Below are positions 11,639 to 22,400 of a stretch of 64,000 nucleotides of DNA, piece by piece. The notes below the pieces were generated by a model. The model searched no databases. It was not told where the DNA came from and saw nothing but the letters and a program-made list of their open reading frames with translations. Made by a program: the position numbers and the translations under genes. The number at the start of each line of letters is the position of its first letter. Position 1 is the first letter of the stretch. Origin of the DNA: Pholiota molesta (lineage: Eukaryota; Basidiomycota; Agaricomycetes; Agaricales; Strophariaceae); contig JACGCK010000218.1 of assembly GCA_014925825.1 (NCBI GenBank), positions 1-64,000 of the forward strand, written 5' to 3'.

Positions 11639-12815
11639 GTGTGCATAGAGGAACTAGAGATGATGGGTGGTTTAAAGATAAATTTTGGCCGTTTCGTTCA
11701 ACACGGCGACAAATGGGCTTGATGGCGGGTGCCAAGGCTGTTAAATTGCAGGGATGCAAAGAGGAACGAATGCAACCTGGTCAGCACATGTTTTTCTTAT
11801 GGTCGGCCTCAAAACGCCTTGACATTGTACATCTTATCACCGACTGTGACGGTGTTTCATTGCATTAAATGAAACATTCAAGTACTTACTATGTCACATG
11901 AGCTCTTCCGCCCTCGTATCTTGCGTCTTGTGTTGATTTCTCAGTGCATAAGTTCGTAAAATAAGGTAGTCCAAGACATCTCAACTTCGAGCGCTTAAGT
12001 TTTGAATGTATGATGTTCTCCACAAGAGAAATTTGGCATCGTTGTTCACAAGCATTATTAATATTACCGGATCAACGTGTCACATGTCACAAGTTGTCAA
12101 CAAGTTGCCGAAAATAGTAGTGGCTGACAAATTTAAACTTATCCATTTATTCATCGATCGTCCGTTGATCGTCCGCATTCGTAAGTTCAAATTTGAATCC
12201 GACGTTCAACGTTCAACGTTCTTGACAGTATCAATTAGCACAAGTCCCAGCGCGACCTCTCGACTCCGATGCAATTCTTGGAGCTATCGTGTCATAACTC
12301 AAGCTCAAGATACAAAGGCACTGCTGGCCCCAAAAAATTCAAATCGACTCGATCCTGTACAGCAATCTACTTACTCCTAGCAGCAACATAGTCATGCCCA
12401 TCATGTATATTGTGCATGAAGGTGAGCCTCACCATTGAATTATTGAGGCTGACGGTTGGACGTCGTAGGTCGTCAAACGCAGCCTCCGTCCAAGTTCCAA
12501 TGTATGTCGCCAGAGCTGAGTCATTATTAATACTTGCGTCTTGTACGATGTTGAGCGTTCAATATCAATAGCGAATAAAACACATCGAGTCCCTGCCCAC
12601 AATGAAGCCAAAGGTTTTTTTTAACTAATAACAAGCAAAAAGCGCCAACCACAGCAAGGGCCAACCTAATCAAAAGTGGCCCATCACAGCAACCTCAAAG
12701 CATGGTCCGCTAAGCGCTTGATCATTTCGTGCCACTAGTAACGTAGTATCTTTATAAAACGGTGAGACTCATCACAGATTTATCCTTACCTTTTATTCCT
12801 ACCTACCTACCAGGC
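11639..12815. other. Divergent promoter region of the lyase and Clp1-like genes
   Basis: 1.2 kb between two divergent start codons. It holds a tandem of the palindromic word AACGTT (GACGTTCAACGTTCAACGTT at 12201-12220). The 124-codon ORF at 12006-12380 has no recognisable family and is not called. Confidence 0.4.
12750..12759 (+). promoter_or_regulatory. TATA-like element of the Clp1-like gene
   Basis: CTTTATAAAA lies about 57-66 bases upstream of the chosen ATG (12816) and is followed by a pyrimidine-rich stretch, the usual arrangement of fungal core promoters. If transcription starts 30-40 bases downstream, the ATG at 12762 would be too close, which favours the ATG at 12816. Confidence 0.4.
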
Positions 12816-14062
12816 ATGCCTTCCGCTCTCCCTGTCCTGAATCTGCTCCAAAATGTTGATGGGCCGAATCCTATCGAACGCGAAGTCGATCGCTCAATCC
12901 TAATCGATGTTGCTCCAGACCGCGAAGAGTTCCTTACGAGTGCCACATCCATTGACGAAATAAGGCAAGTCATAAAGTTGCGCGTGCTTAATCCTTCACC
13001 TGGGTATGTCTCTCTCTCTCATTTACGCCTTCAACTAATTTCATGCGAAAAAGACACTGGTTAAACTATGTCCGAAGACAAGACAATGCGCGACTATTAG
13101 AAAATGCCACAGTTCCTTGTTCTGTCTTTGATGAACCTTCAGGCCCTGGTCCCAATCTACAGAATTCAATTTATGTCGTCGAACGCGTCCCAAATGCTCC
13201 GTCTTCTTCTTCTATTACCGACCGCGGTCATTCGGACGACCAAACGAGCTATGACATCTCGAGCACTTTAATTTTATTGAACCAAGCAGACGTGTTGGTC
13301 TCTCCGCGCGAACTAGGCGCGACTCATATGCTGGTGGTCCACGCCCTTACTTCTAATGTCAGTGCGAATACTCTATCCCGTGGTCGGTGCCGCCCACCAT
13401 CTGTTCACGCCGAAGTTTTGGAGCTGCCGATCAACGATTTGATCTTCATCGCAAACGTTCCGAACTTGTGCTACGATACGAAAGAAGGATGCTACATCCC
13501 TATCCTGCCTCGCCGTCTACCCAAAGAGCTTCCGCGTGTCCTACTGCCTGTCCCTGACTTGAACACTTTCCCCGCACTCATACTGTATCTGCACACCCAA
13601 AACCAGGCGGCGCTATTCCGTGCACTCATTCCTGATTGGGCACGCGATGTTATGTACCCTTTGCCACAGTCCCAAAGACCGGCCGTCGACAGTGAGGATT
13701 TTGCGCCGTCCTCGCAATGCTGCGTCCCAATTGGACCTGGACCTCATAACGTCAAGATGTCCTTCGGTTTGGCTATGTGCACTAGTACTTCATCCACGTT
13801 TAAAGTAACTATCCCTCGCGCCAGGCTCGGTCGAGTGCGGACGGTTGATAGCGTTGGCGCTGAGGTCGCAGAAGCCTCTGCCAGCATCGAAAATACAAAT
13901 TCTCCGGAAGAAGCTGTGCGTGCTATCGTCATGTCTCTAGACGGCTTCCGGGATAATTTGGAATACATTGGCTACTTCAAAAACGATCTCTGGGTTGAAT
14001 TGACGGCCTATCGGCGCATCCTTCTCTCGGCTCTCTCTCACCAAGCTAGAGTTCGAACTTGA
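12816..14062 (+). CDS. Clp1-like protein (clampless1 family)
   Basis: Two exons, 12816-13003 and 13078-14062, join across a 74-bp GT-AG intron to give 390 residues. The C-terminal half has the pattern I associate with basidiomycete Clp1-like proteins: LPRRLPKELPRVLLPVPDL, FPALILYLHTQNQAALFRAL, IPDWARDVMYPLP, and a final GFRDNLEYIGYFKNDLWVEL. In Coprinopsis cinerea and Ustilago maydis, Clp1 acts downstream of the mating-type homeodomain proteins and is needed for clamp formation and proliferation of the dikaryon. Agarics usually carry several paralogues, so this copy need not be the mating regulator. The start is chosen by the upstream TATA box and the first good Met. The middle region (about residues 230-300) is Ser-rich and poorly conserved. 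Confidence 0.7.
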
Positions 14063-14416
14063 TCCGACAAACCATAGATCTATCGGAAGGTTACAGCTCC
14101 GATGGTCAATTTCCATGTCGGTATACAATTCTATACGAATGTAATTTGTTTTATGCGCCTTCAGTGTAACATTAAACTTTATCAAAATAGAGCTTTCCCA
14201 GAGTACTTTAGTCTGAGGGCAGGTGTTGCATGATAGTTGTTATGCGGAAACGCCGGGAACAAGACGATATCTACACTGCCATAACCTGGTAACCAGTCCG
14301 TGTCTCGTCACGCTTACGAATTGTAGGATGAATACCTTAAAATGCCGGAAACGCAGAGCAATTTATGTATGTACACTGATTTCATATATCGATGTGTATC
14401 AGGGAGGATAATTAGT

Positions 14417-16075
14417 TTAAGACGTATCCATATTGACATCCTCATCATTAATGTGTTCCTCCTTTTTATCTTCCTCCTCATATCGAGCCGTGATATAACA
14501 CCAGGCTCCGCGTTCATCATCCTTTGTAGGCGGCCCAAATACCCATTTCATTTTGGCAGGAAGATGATAGCTGCATCGGTAGTCACAGGAAGAGACTGAA
14601 CACTTAAGCGTGATAAAGTCGGGTGTTGTTTTCAGAATATTGAAGATCCGAATGCGGTGGCAGGTAGGGCACTGGGGTACGATTGGTTCGCCCATCGGGC
14701 GCAGAATAGGATGGGTCCACTTGAAGGTGGTGTAGGAATCAGCCTGGTACTGGACGACATCTGTATGCGCTCCCAGGATTTGGTTATCTCGGAGGAGATG
14801 CTTCAGCGTCTTTCTATCGTAGATGAAGTGGTTGAGCCCGAGTTCGTTGAAGAACCTGAAGGTCAATGAGGGCAGCAAATTCGGTTGCGTAAATGCGAGT
14901 ATGTTTCCGAACACCTTCCTAAGTATAGAGTTGGATGATATGAGAAATATGACGAAATAACTACTCACTCCTTCGCGAAAGCTTTCAGTTGCGATCCAGC
15001 ACAGACAGTAAGGGCGCCACAGGACATGATACTCAAGATATTGTATGGGCTTCGTTGCAGAATTGTTTTGAAATCCGCCGGAAAAATAGTGTCAAAAAGC
15101 TGCGAAAATAGAAGTTAGATCTTCGAGGGTGAAACTAAAGAAGATATTTGCACCTCTTTGATAGGGACTTTGCCGCTGTTTCCTGGGTCAACGTGGAGAT
15201 AACCATTTGTTGGATCTGAACGAGTGTTCAGAAATACCATGAACCTGGCGCAACTGTAAAAAGAAGAATTAGTATTGGGAGTAAAGAATGATCGAACACC
15301 ACTTACTCCTGGAATTCTCCTTCCGTAAAGAACCTAATCAAGTCTCTGAGCCGGTTTTCAAAATCTTCGCAGCCCGACTCGTTTGAAAAATTGAAGTCGA
15401 TATCGATGGAGACTAAATTTCCATTCATCCAGGGTACTAAATAGTGGTAAAGGGATGGTACCGGAGTCTCTGATGCCTTGATATCTTGGAGACAAATGGA
15501 AATTATGGCAAGAGGCGCAGTTATGATCTTTGGCCAGAATTCCCTTGTGCTTGTTTTGCTTAAGAGGGTGTGAGGCTAGTTTTATGTGAGCGCAGGTTGA
15601 GGAATACGAAAGGGAAACGCACATATGGATTTTTGGGTGTCTTCCGGAGGAAACATTTCGGACATATGAAATCAATATGTTCCCCTTCATCTCCTTTGCC
15701 CAGTACTACGCAATCGTCGCAGAGAGCACATACATTACACTCGGAGCAAAAGACGAGGTTTCCCCCATTCTTGCACCCGCTACACCGCTGAGACGAATTC
15801 AGTGAATGGGTCAGAAAAGTTGACTAAATGCGACTCACATCCATTTCATCCCTTTTCTCCGTCGAGATTGTCACATCTAAAGTATTTATTACGCTTTTCT
15901 GGCCAGAAAAAGCAACGATTCTTGAAAGCGAAGTGGATTGAACGGGGATCTTTGATGTTGAAGGCGTCGGTATTGGGCAAGAAGCAGAGGCGTCCACAGT
16001 TCCTGCATTGGACCGTCTGGAAGAGCGCCTAAGTCTGGCTGGGAGGGTGTTATTCGGAGGTTCAGAACAAGGCAT
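14417..16075 (-). CDS. Cys-rich protein of an unnamed agaric family, possible CHAT/caspase-like core
   Basis: Minus-strand exons join from ATG 16075 to the stop at 14417. The N-terminus is basic and Ser-rich. It is followed by a Cys-rich module with many CxxC pairs (CSGCKNGGNLVFCSECNVCA, CDDC, then ICPKCF), which looks zinc-binding. A middle segment reads FMVFLNTRSDPTNGYLHVDP ... IKELFDTIFP ... YNILSIMSCGAL. Then come the tail motif LLRDNQILGAHTDVVQYQAD and a second zinc ribbon (CPTCHR ... KCSVSSCDYRC). I recall this layout from many uncharacterised agaric proteins, but it has no name that I know. The FLNT(R/H)SDP...H and SCG segments could be the His and Cys of a caspase/CHAT-type protease fold; that is inference. 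The acidic C-terminus is low-complexity. The first intron (donor after EMD) and several others are clear; one internal junction near 15625 is uncertain. Confidence 0.55.
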
Positions 16076-16861
16076 TGACTCAAAGGTTCAAAGAGGATTA
16101 CTGTCGCGGCAGAAGCTATCAATTAGCGCTAATTACTGCACAATCACCCATGGCACAGTTCGTATTACCGACGCCGTTGCGGTTGTATTATCGTTTTGTG
16201 CCCACGTGACATGTTGAACTTCAGCTTATTCGGGAACTAGACCGGTAGCCGGCCTCTATAAGGCGCCAAGACGTCTACTGTTCTGTACATAGAATAGAGC
16301 GTAAGCCCGAGGGCAGGCGTTGAATTGTGCATACATAAGTACCTGGTAAATGAAAGGCTCAGCCTCATGAAATGTGGAATCTGATCCGAACATATGACAT
16401 AAAGCGCTCATTAGATAGAATCAAACAATTTCGGAATGATCAATCGACCATGTCGCAGGCCTATTGAGTTCATAAATCTTTTGGTACAGCTGTGTCGAAT
16501 CCAATCTATTCAAGGATTACAAGGGAACGGATCGTCTACATCCGCCGAAATGAGTATTCCAACACCTTTTCCCTGCCTCACTCCTGTCACACCGCCAACG
16601 GAATCCCGTTCGATTTTCGCAGACATATAGGGTAGATATTTTCCTTTGAGTAATGGATTGGATGAAGCTTAGAGACAACTTAGAGAATTACTTGGAAACA
16701 ATAAGCGGCAAGTTTTATCGATAGTTGACTAGACGCTGAAGTTGCGAGCAGCCAATACGAAGCAGAAATTGACGTATGGTGCGGAGTTTGAATTACGGAT
16801 AACCAGCAGCATCTACTTGATCTGTACATCCCATTCCCCTCCCTCGACTCGAACGACCGCG

Positions 16862-17393
16862 CACAGTGCACTGGCAGTCACAAATCAACATCTTCTCCGA
16901 CGTCCAGCCCTTCCATTCAGCCCGTAGCTACAATGTCGCTTCCCAGCGCCATTTCCCAGAGCTCTGCCCCACCTAACCGCGTGCTACAGCGTGCTTTCGT
17001 TTCTCGCTTCAGCCATTCCATCCGTTGTAGCGCGTTTGCCCGACCACCATGCTAATCCACGTGCGTTGCAATTTATTAACATGGTCGGCGAGATGAATAC
17101 TAAATAGTCTTGGAAAGTCTTCATCTCCGCACACGCACGCATCTTTCTTCAAGGCCTCAAGCTACACCCGATCATACACAGTGCACTGGCCGCCAAGCAT
17201 TAGCGTCTGACCCATAGCCCCGATGTTGCAAACACAGTGCACTGGTAGACAGCATCAGCCCTTCCATTTAGCCGATGTCGCTTCTCATGTTGAGATGTTG
17301 CAAAGACACCGTGCGACTTAAGGATAATGCTCATGCATCGTCCATGCGCTTAGGCGTCGCATACTCAAGGCCAAAGCACTTAGTGCATTGGCC
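16862..17393. repeat. Four dispersed copies of the motif CAGTGCACTGG
   Basis: CACAGTGCACTGG occurs at 16862-16874, 17177-17189 and 17233-17245, and a degenerate copy AGTGCATTGGCC lies at 17382-17393. The core AGTGCACT is a perfect palindrome, so the sites could bind a dimeric protein. The sequence between copies is not obviously repeated. Confidence 0.5.
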
Positions 17394-17840
17394 GTTTTCA
17401 TTTAAATATCGCTAGCGCTAGCCCTGTCTGCGCATTCGGACGTTCGGCCCTCTGTGGCCCTGAATATACTCGTAGAACAATATATATACCGTAGATATTC
17501 CCCCCTCACCTCAGTCGTTTGTTACACGTCTGAGGTGAGCTACTAATTTTCCCCTGCTCTCAGTATTCTCTTTACTCACAGTACCTAGTATATTCTCTTT
17601 GTCTCTACAGGTACTTAATCTACAATATAGTCGTTTGTTACACGTCTGAGTATATTCTCTTTGTCTCTACAGAGGTTACCTTTCTACATCTCAGCGCTAT
17701 TTCTCAGCCCAGTTCCCCATGCATAGAGCTCTCTCTGCACCGCCCAACTGCGTGCTCTCATCTCATGATTCTGCTGCCGCTGTTCTCCCCTTCACCCGCT
17801 CCATCCGGTGTAAGCGCGTTTATTCGGCCACTATCAAAGC
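16935..17840 (+). repeat. Imperfectly duplicated block of about 130 bp (16935-17053 and 17690-17840)
   Basis: Both blocks run CAGCGC-ATTTC-CAG ... AGAGCTCT-TGC-CC-CC-AAC-GCGTGCT ... CCATCCG-TGTA-GCGCGTTT in the same order, with substitutions and small indels. The second block leads directly into the degenerate coding region at 17.85-18.8 kb. The first could therefore be the 5' flank of a deleted or duplicated gene copy. Confidence 0.45.
17513..17672 (+). repeat. Interleaved short direct repeats
   Basis: AGTCGTTTGTTACACGTCTG occurs at about 17513-17532 and 17628-17647, and AGTATATTCTCTTTGTCTCT at about 17587-17606 and 17649-17668. The copies are identical, which suggests recent slippage or local duplication upstream of the decayed gene. 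Confidence 0.6.
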
Positions 17841-18024
17841 TTGAATCAACATGAACTCCGCACAGCACGTTTGCAGCCTGTTCTTCTTGGTTGTCGCATT
17901 CGCAAGTCTCGATTCGACTTCAATCATGTCAGTTCTCGCATGCTCATTCTGGCTATGCGGCTGTTCCTATCCATCCGGCCTCTTCTTCCGTACAAACACC
18001 AGGAACTTGGCTGTCCTGCGTTAG

Positions 18025-18775
18025 GTCCAATTCCGTCTCAAGTATGGCAAGAACGTCACAATGCTCTAGTCGATGATAATGATCGCGTCCAGCAAGTTCG
18101 CTGGACTATGAAGGTCAGAGAGGCATACGGTGGTGCCAACGAGGGTGCGTACGTTTCTAATTTTATGTATCTGTCATGCTGGAGCAGCATCGAGCAGATA
18201 CTCTCAACCATGTCCCTTTCGACAAGTTCCAACAAGCTCCTTCGACCATGGTGGTCTGTGGGCGGTACTGACCAGCGACGACGACTCCTCTCCCTGGTGT
18301 TGATTTAAACGATGCCACCGTCGATGTTAACTCATTCCTTGTCGTTGGTGACATGGCCAAGGTTCAGCTTCTCAGTGATGCTGGACCTAGCTACCAGCCC
18401 ACCTTCAACCAAATCGGCCGTCGAATCCCTACGTCCGCGGAGAGCAGTACGTGACGGTCCAGCCACTCATTGCGCTAATTTTTTTGATAATCATTCTTTT
18501 GCGGTGCAGACATCTTCAAGGTCTACCAAAACGAAGATGATGGCACCAAGGATTTCGTCGAGCTCTCTTCGGTCAATGTCAGTTACGCCGTTATTACTTA
18601 GGGTTACACCTATGAGCAGAGCGCTCGGTGCGTCTAGTATCCTTTCAAATTCCTAAGCCCTTTAATCCTCATTTATGCGCCGATTTCTGACTCTAGTCGT
18701 CATGCATGGATAACACTTTCAGAGTACAACAATCTGCAAACGCAGGACAATCGCGGTCACCAATGAACAAGCTAG
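18025..18775 (+). pseudogene. Decayed multi-exon gene, family not recognised
   Basis: Pieces with protein-like composition lie in several frames: HNALVDDNDRVQQVRW (about 18057-18105), MLEQHRADTLNHVPFDKF (about 18177-18230) and DLNDATVDVNSFLVVGDMAK followed by QPTFNQIGRRIPTSAES (about 18303-18450). The last joins in phase, through an intron ending GCAG, to IFKVYQNEDDGTKDFVELSS. Further pieces GYTYEQSAR and RHAWITLSEYNNLQTQDNRG follow across more GT-AG introns. Stops and frame changes separate the first half, so no complete product can be made on my reading. I do not recognise the family. A functional gene with unusual splicing cannot be excluded. Confidence 0.4.
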
Positions 18776-19419
18776 AATCACTGGTGCGTCGTGTATTTGC
18801 AAACGCTTCTCGCTATACTAATCATTTGTAGTGCTGGTGTTTTATAAGCAGAGTAAATGAGGGATTGCATTAGTCGACGATTTTTTCTACACTTGTGCTT
18901 CTACCGCTCCTTCAATGAATTTAATCAAGTAACCAAATAGAAATCATCAGCGATCTGCAAGTGCAGTGTGAGTTTCACGTGGGATCAGTGGACATCAAGA
19001 CATCACCGCCCGTTGTAGAGAAACACTCTAGCCTTCTTGGTCCGCCGGTACGGTTTTGTTGACCATTCATTTCTCTTCTTCTATTTCTCCTATCGTTGAA
19101 CCGCGTAGCCTGGAAAAGACAAGAGGCTGGGCGACACCCTCCCACCGTGTGAGTGCTGGTTGTAATATTCGTCGTATCAAACAACAACTTCTACCCTCCG
19201 ATCTTGCTGGACGCTTCCACGATGGGAAGCAGATAGCTATTTTTACGCTGATATCGGGGATTCAGACTGTGAATGATATGCATAGATGTTCTCACCTGGT
19301 CGCCGCACAGCTCTGGGTCATATTTGCACACCGTTCAAAACAAGACCGCGCGGCAACTTGGGCGTGGGTGTCTGTCCCAACAGAGATACTCGTGTACGCT
19401 CTCTCTCCTTCCCGCAACC
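18776..19419. other. Intergenic, upstream of the STAND gene
   Basis: About 640 bp with overlapping small ORFs on both strands and no recognised protein. It presumably contains the promoter of the STAND gene. I see no convincing TATA box close to its ATG. Confidence 0.4.
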
Positions 19420-22400
19420 ATGGCAAGTGATAATCGACTGTCTGCGGTTCCGATTCAAGCCCACTTAGCAAGTAAGAAGGCTTTGTTACGGTGATTGATC
19501 GGGGCTGATCTTGTGGGCATAGGCATCGAGGTCGTGGGCGACCTGGAGAATGGATCGAATCCCGGAGCAGACTACTTTGTGAAAGTCTACGTGGACGATA
19601 AAAGAGTCGCCAAGTCGGAGAAGAAGCACAGTATACCTCTGCCTCGATGGGAATGGCCGGAAGACCAGAAATTGCGAGTTTACATCCGCTTTCATTGCAG
19701 TGGAGCACGCTCTAATTAATTGCCCATCTGACATTAGCTTACTCCACCCCTCGTCGACAATCAAGATAGTTATCTACCGAAACAGGCTCGTCGGAAAGCT
19801 TATAGTTGCACAGCATACCGGGAAGGTATTTGAGTTGCTCGAGAATGGTTAGCGCATTTTCCTGCCTGTACTCTTGTCGAAAACTGACTCTTTTAGACAC
19901 GCCTCTCGACCTCGGAAACGACACTGGCACCGAAATTGTGTCAAAAGTAAAGATCAGTTTGTCTCTCATCCAGGAGCCTGAAGATAGCTTCAAGCGCCTC
20001 ATGGAAACTGTCGACGCAAATGTTTCTCGCCTCAAGAACAGTCAGGTGTTTGCTGTTGTTTCGACACTTGGCAACGCTTTACTGTTGACGCAAAATATCA
20101 TGGATGTTGCCGCCAACGTAGGTTCAATCATTGCAAATTAATTCTTATTTCTCATCTTATTGATTTGGGGTGTGTATATATAGGCACATCCTATTTTGAA
20201 AGTATCTTGGACCGTGATGTCTTCTGTTTATGATGTGAGTTGTTCCATACAAAGTATTACACTAAAAATATGAATATCATCCAAATAGATTGTGTCCAAG
20301 ACGAACGTCATGGATGATGTCGTTGGAGACGTGGCCGAAAGCCTGCGGGAGGTGTTAGGTGTTGCCAAGGAGTACTCAGGCCTGCCTGTGATTGAGGGCA
20401 CGACTAATGTTATCGAGGAGGTCGGCCGCATGTCATTGAAGGTCATGTCGCTCATTGACGAATATACCAGACTATCCTTCATAAGTAAGTGGTTGTCACT
20501 CATCGATATAATTTTCTATTCAATGATCGTCATCTCATAGGGCGAACTCTGAATACACAGTTATTTGACGATATGAAATCACGTATTATGCAATGTCAGA
20601 AATCCTGCAACGGCCTGAAGCAGAAAATTGACACCAGAATCGGAATCGACACAAATCGCCAGGGCACCAGGACAGAGGCTGCAGTTTCAGAAATCAAGCG
20701 CACTCTAGAGACAATCAAAGACGACGTGAAAGGTATACATGTTGATAAATAAGAGCGGACATTTGCTTATACTTATTTCAGCTGAGAAGATATATCAATG
20801 GTTATCTGCGCCAGATAGTTCCAAGAACTATTACGAAGCGCGTGAGAAGCATCAAGAGGAGACGTGCTCCTGGTTTCTCAATGGGACGCGATTCCACGAA
20901 CTGCAGGAAAAGGCTGGCTTTCTCTGGATCAAGGGAACCGGTAAGTTTCCTCCATCGTAAACGCACAGCGTTATTGAATAATTTCACAGCTGGGTGTGGA
21001 AAAACAGTCTTATGGCAAGTTACGAGTCTTTAAGTCAACCCTAAATTTACGAAACTAAAACGAACCCACTACTGTCCTCTCAGCTCGTCCGTCATCGAAA
21101 AAATTATCAAACTTCGCAGGGAAAAGCCATCAGTCTCTTATGCATATTTCTTCTTTGATGGAAGGGATGGGCAAAATGATCTTCAACTACATGATAAGCT
21201 CATCCGATCTCTCATCTCTCAATTCTCTGTGCAATGTGATGGTATACCTGCTGTGTTGGTGGAGTTATACGGTCATGGCCAACAGCAACCGTCCACCAGA
21301 TCGCTCCAGGACACCCTTCACTGCATCATCAGTGGCCTGGAAAGCACGTACATTATCATTGATTCCCTTGACGAATGCATCGAACGAGAGAAGTTGCTGC
21401 CATGGATTGAACAAATCATCTCTCTTGCAATGCAGAACTTGCACATGATGGTCGTTAGTCGGCCAGAGCGCGATATTAACGATATTCTCCAACTACTTGA
21501 CCCGAACTGCGTGGACCTCGCAACCACTGTAAATCCTGACATTACCATATACCTCGAAGAGCAGCTTTCGCGGGTGAAGAATTGGGACAGTCAAACACGG
21601 GACATGATCAAGTTAACCCTAACAGAGCGCGCGGGGGAATGTACGAGTTCCTTCAGCAATTCAAACCTTGCAGAACTAACATTCAGTCTTCTTTAGGTTT
21701 CGATGGGTCGCGCTACAGATAATGGAGTTGAAGAAATGCCCAAACCGTCGTTCCGTAATGAGCCAGTTGGACAGCTTGCCAAAGGGTTTATACGAAACTT
21801 ACGACCGAATTTTGTCGAAAATTGACGAACAGGCTGACCATACCAAGACATTTCTGCGCTGGTTGTGCTTTTCCGTTCGTCCGATGAAACTCGCTGAAAT
21901 TTCGGAAACTGTCGTTGTGGATCTTGATGCTGCTGACGGGCCGCGATATATGCCAGACAATCGCTACTGGGATGCCCGGGATGTGTTGGTGAAATGTTCC
22001 GGTCTTATCAGTATCACCGAAGCTGAAGGTACGCGCTAAGTTGGCGCTACGAGCACTTTTATATTTACTTAAAAAGATAACAGAAGAAGTCAAGTTGGCC
22101 CACTTCTCGATCAAGGAATATCTTCTTTCCGAACACCTCCGTACAGGAGGCACCTCACATTTCCATTTGGCCAGTGCCGAACTCTCTCATGCCTTGATAT
22201 CTCAGACGTGCTTGGCCTATCTTCTGCAATCTGATGCACTTGACTTGGTAGGGAAGAGCGGTATCATGGCAGCCCCGCCAATGAGGATTGACGTGTCTTT
22301 TCCTCTCGCAAATTATGCTGCCGAACAATGGATTTTTCATGCACAATCTGGCGGCATTGATCAGTCTGAGCAATCCTGGACATTGACACTGGCGCGGGAA

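Larger units (their letters stand above)
16076..17840. other. Repeat-bearing intergenic region, no supported gene
   Basis: No coding frame is supported. The region carries four copies of a palindromic motif, an imperfectly repeated block of about 130 bp and short direct repeats, listed separately. Codon-length ORFs here are pyrimidine-rich and unlike proteins. Confidence 0.45.
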
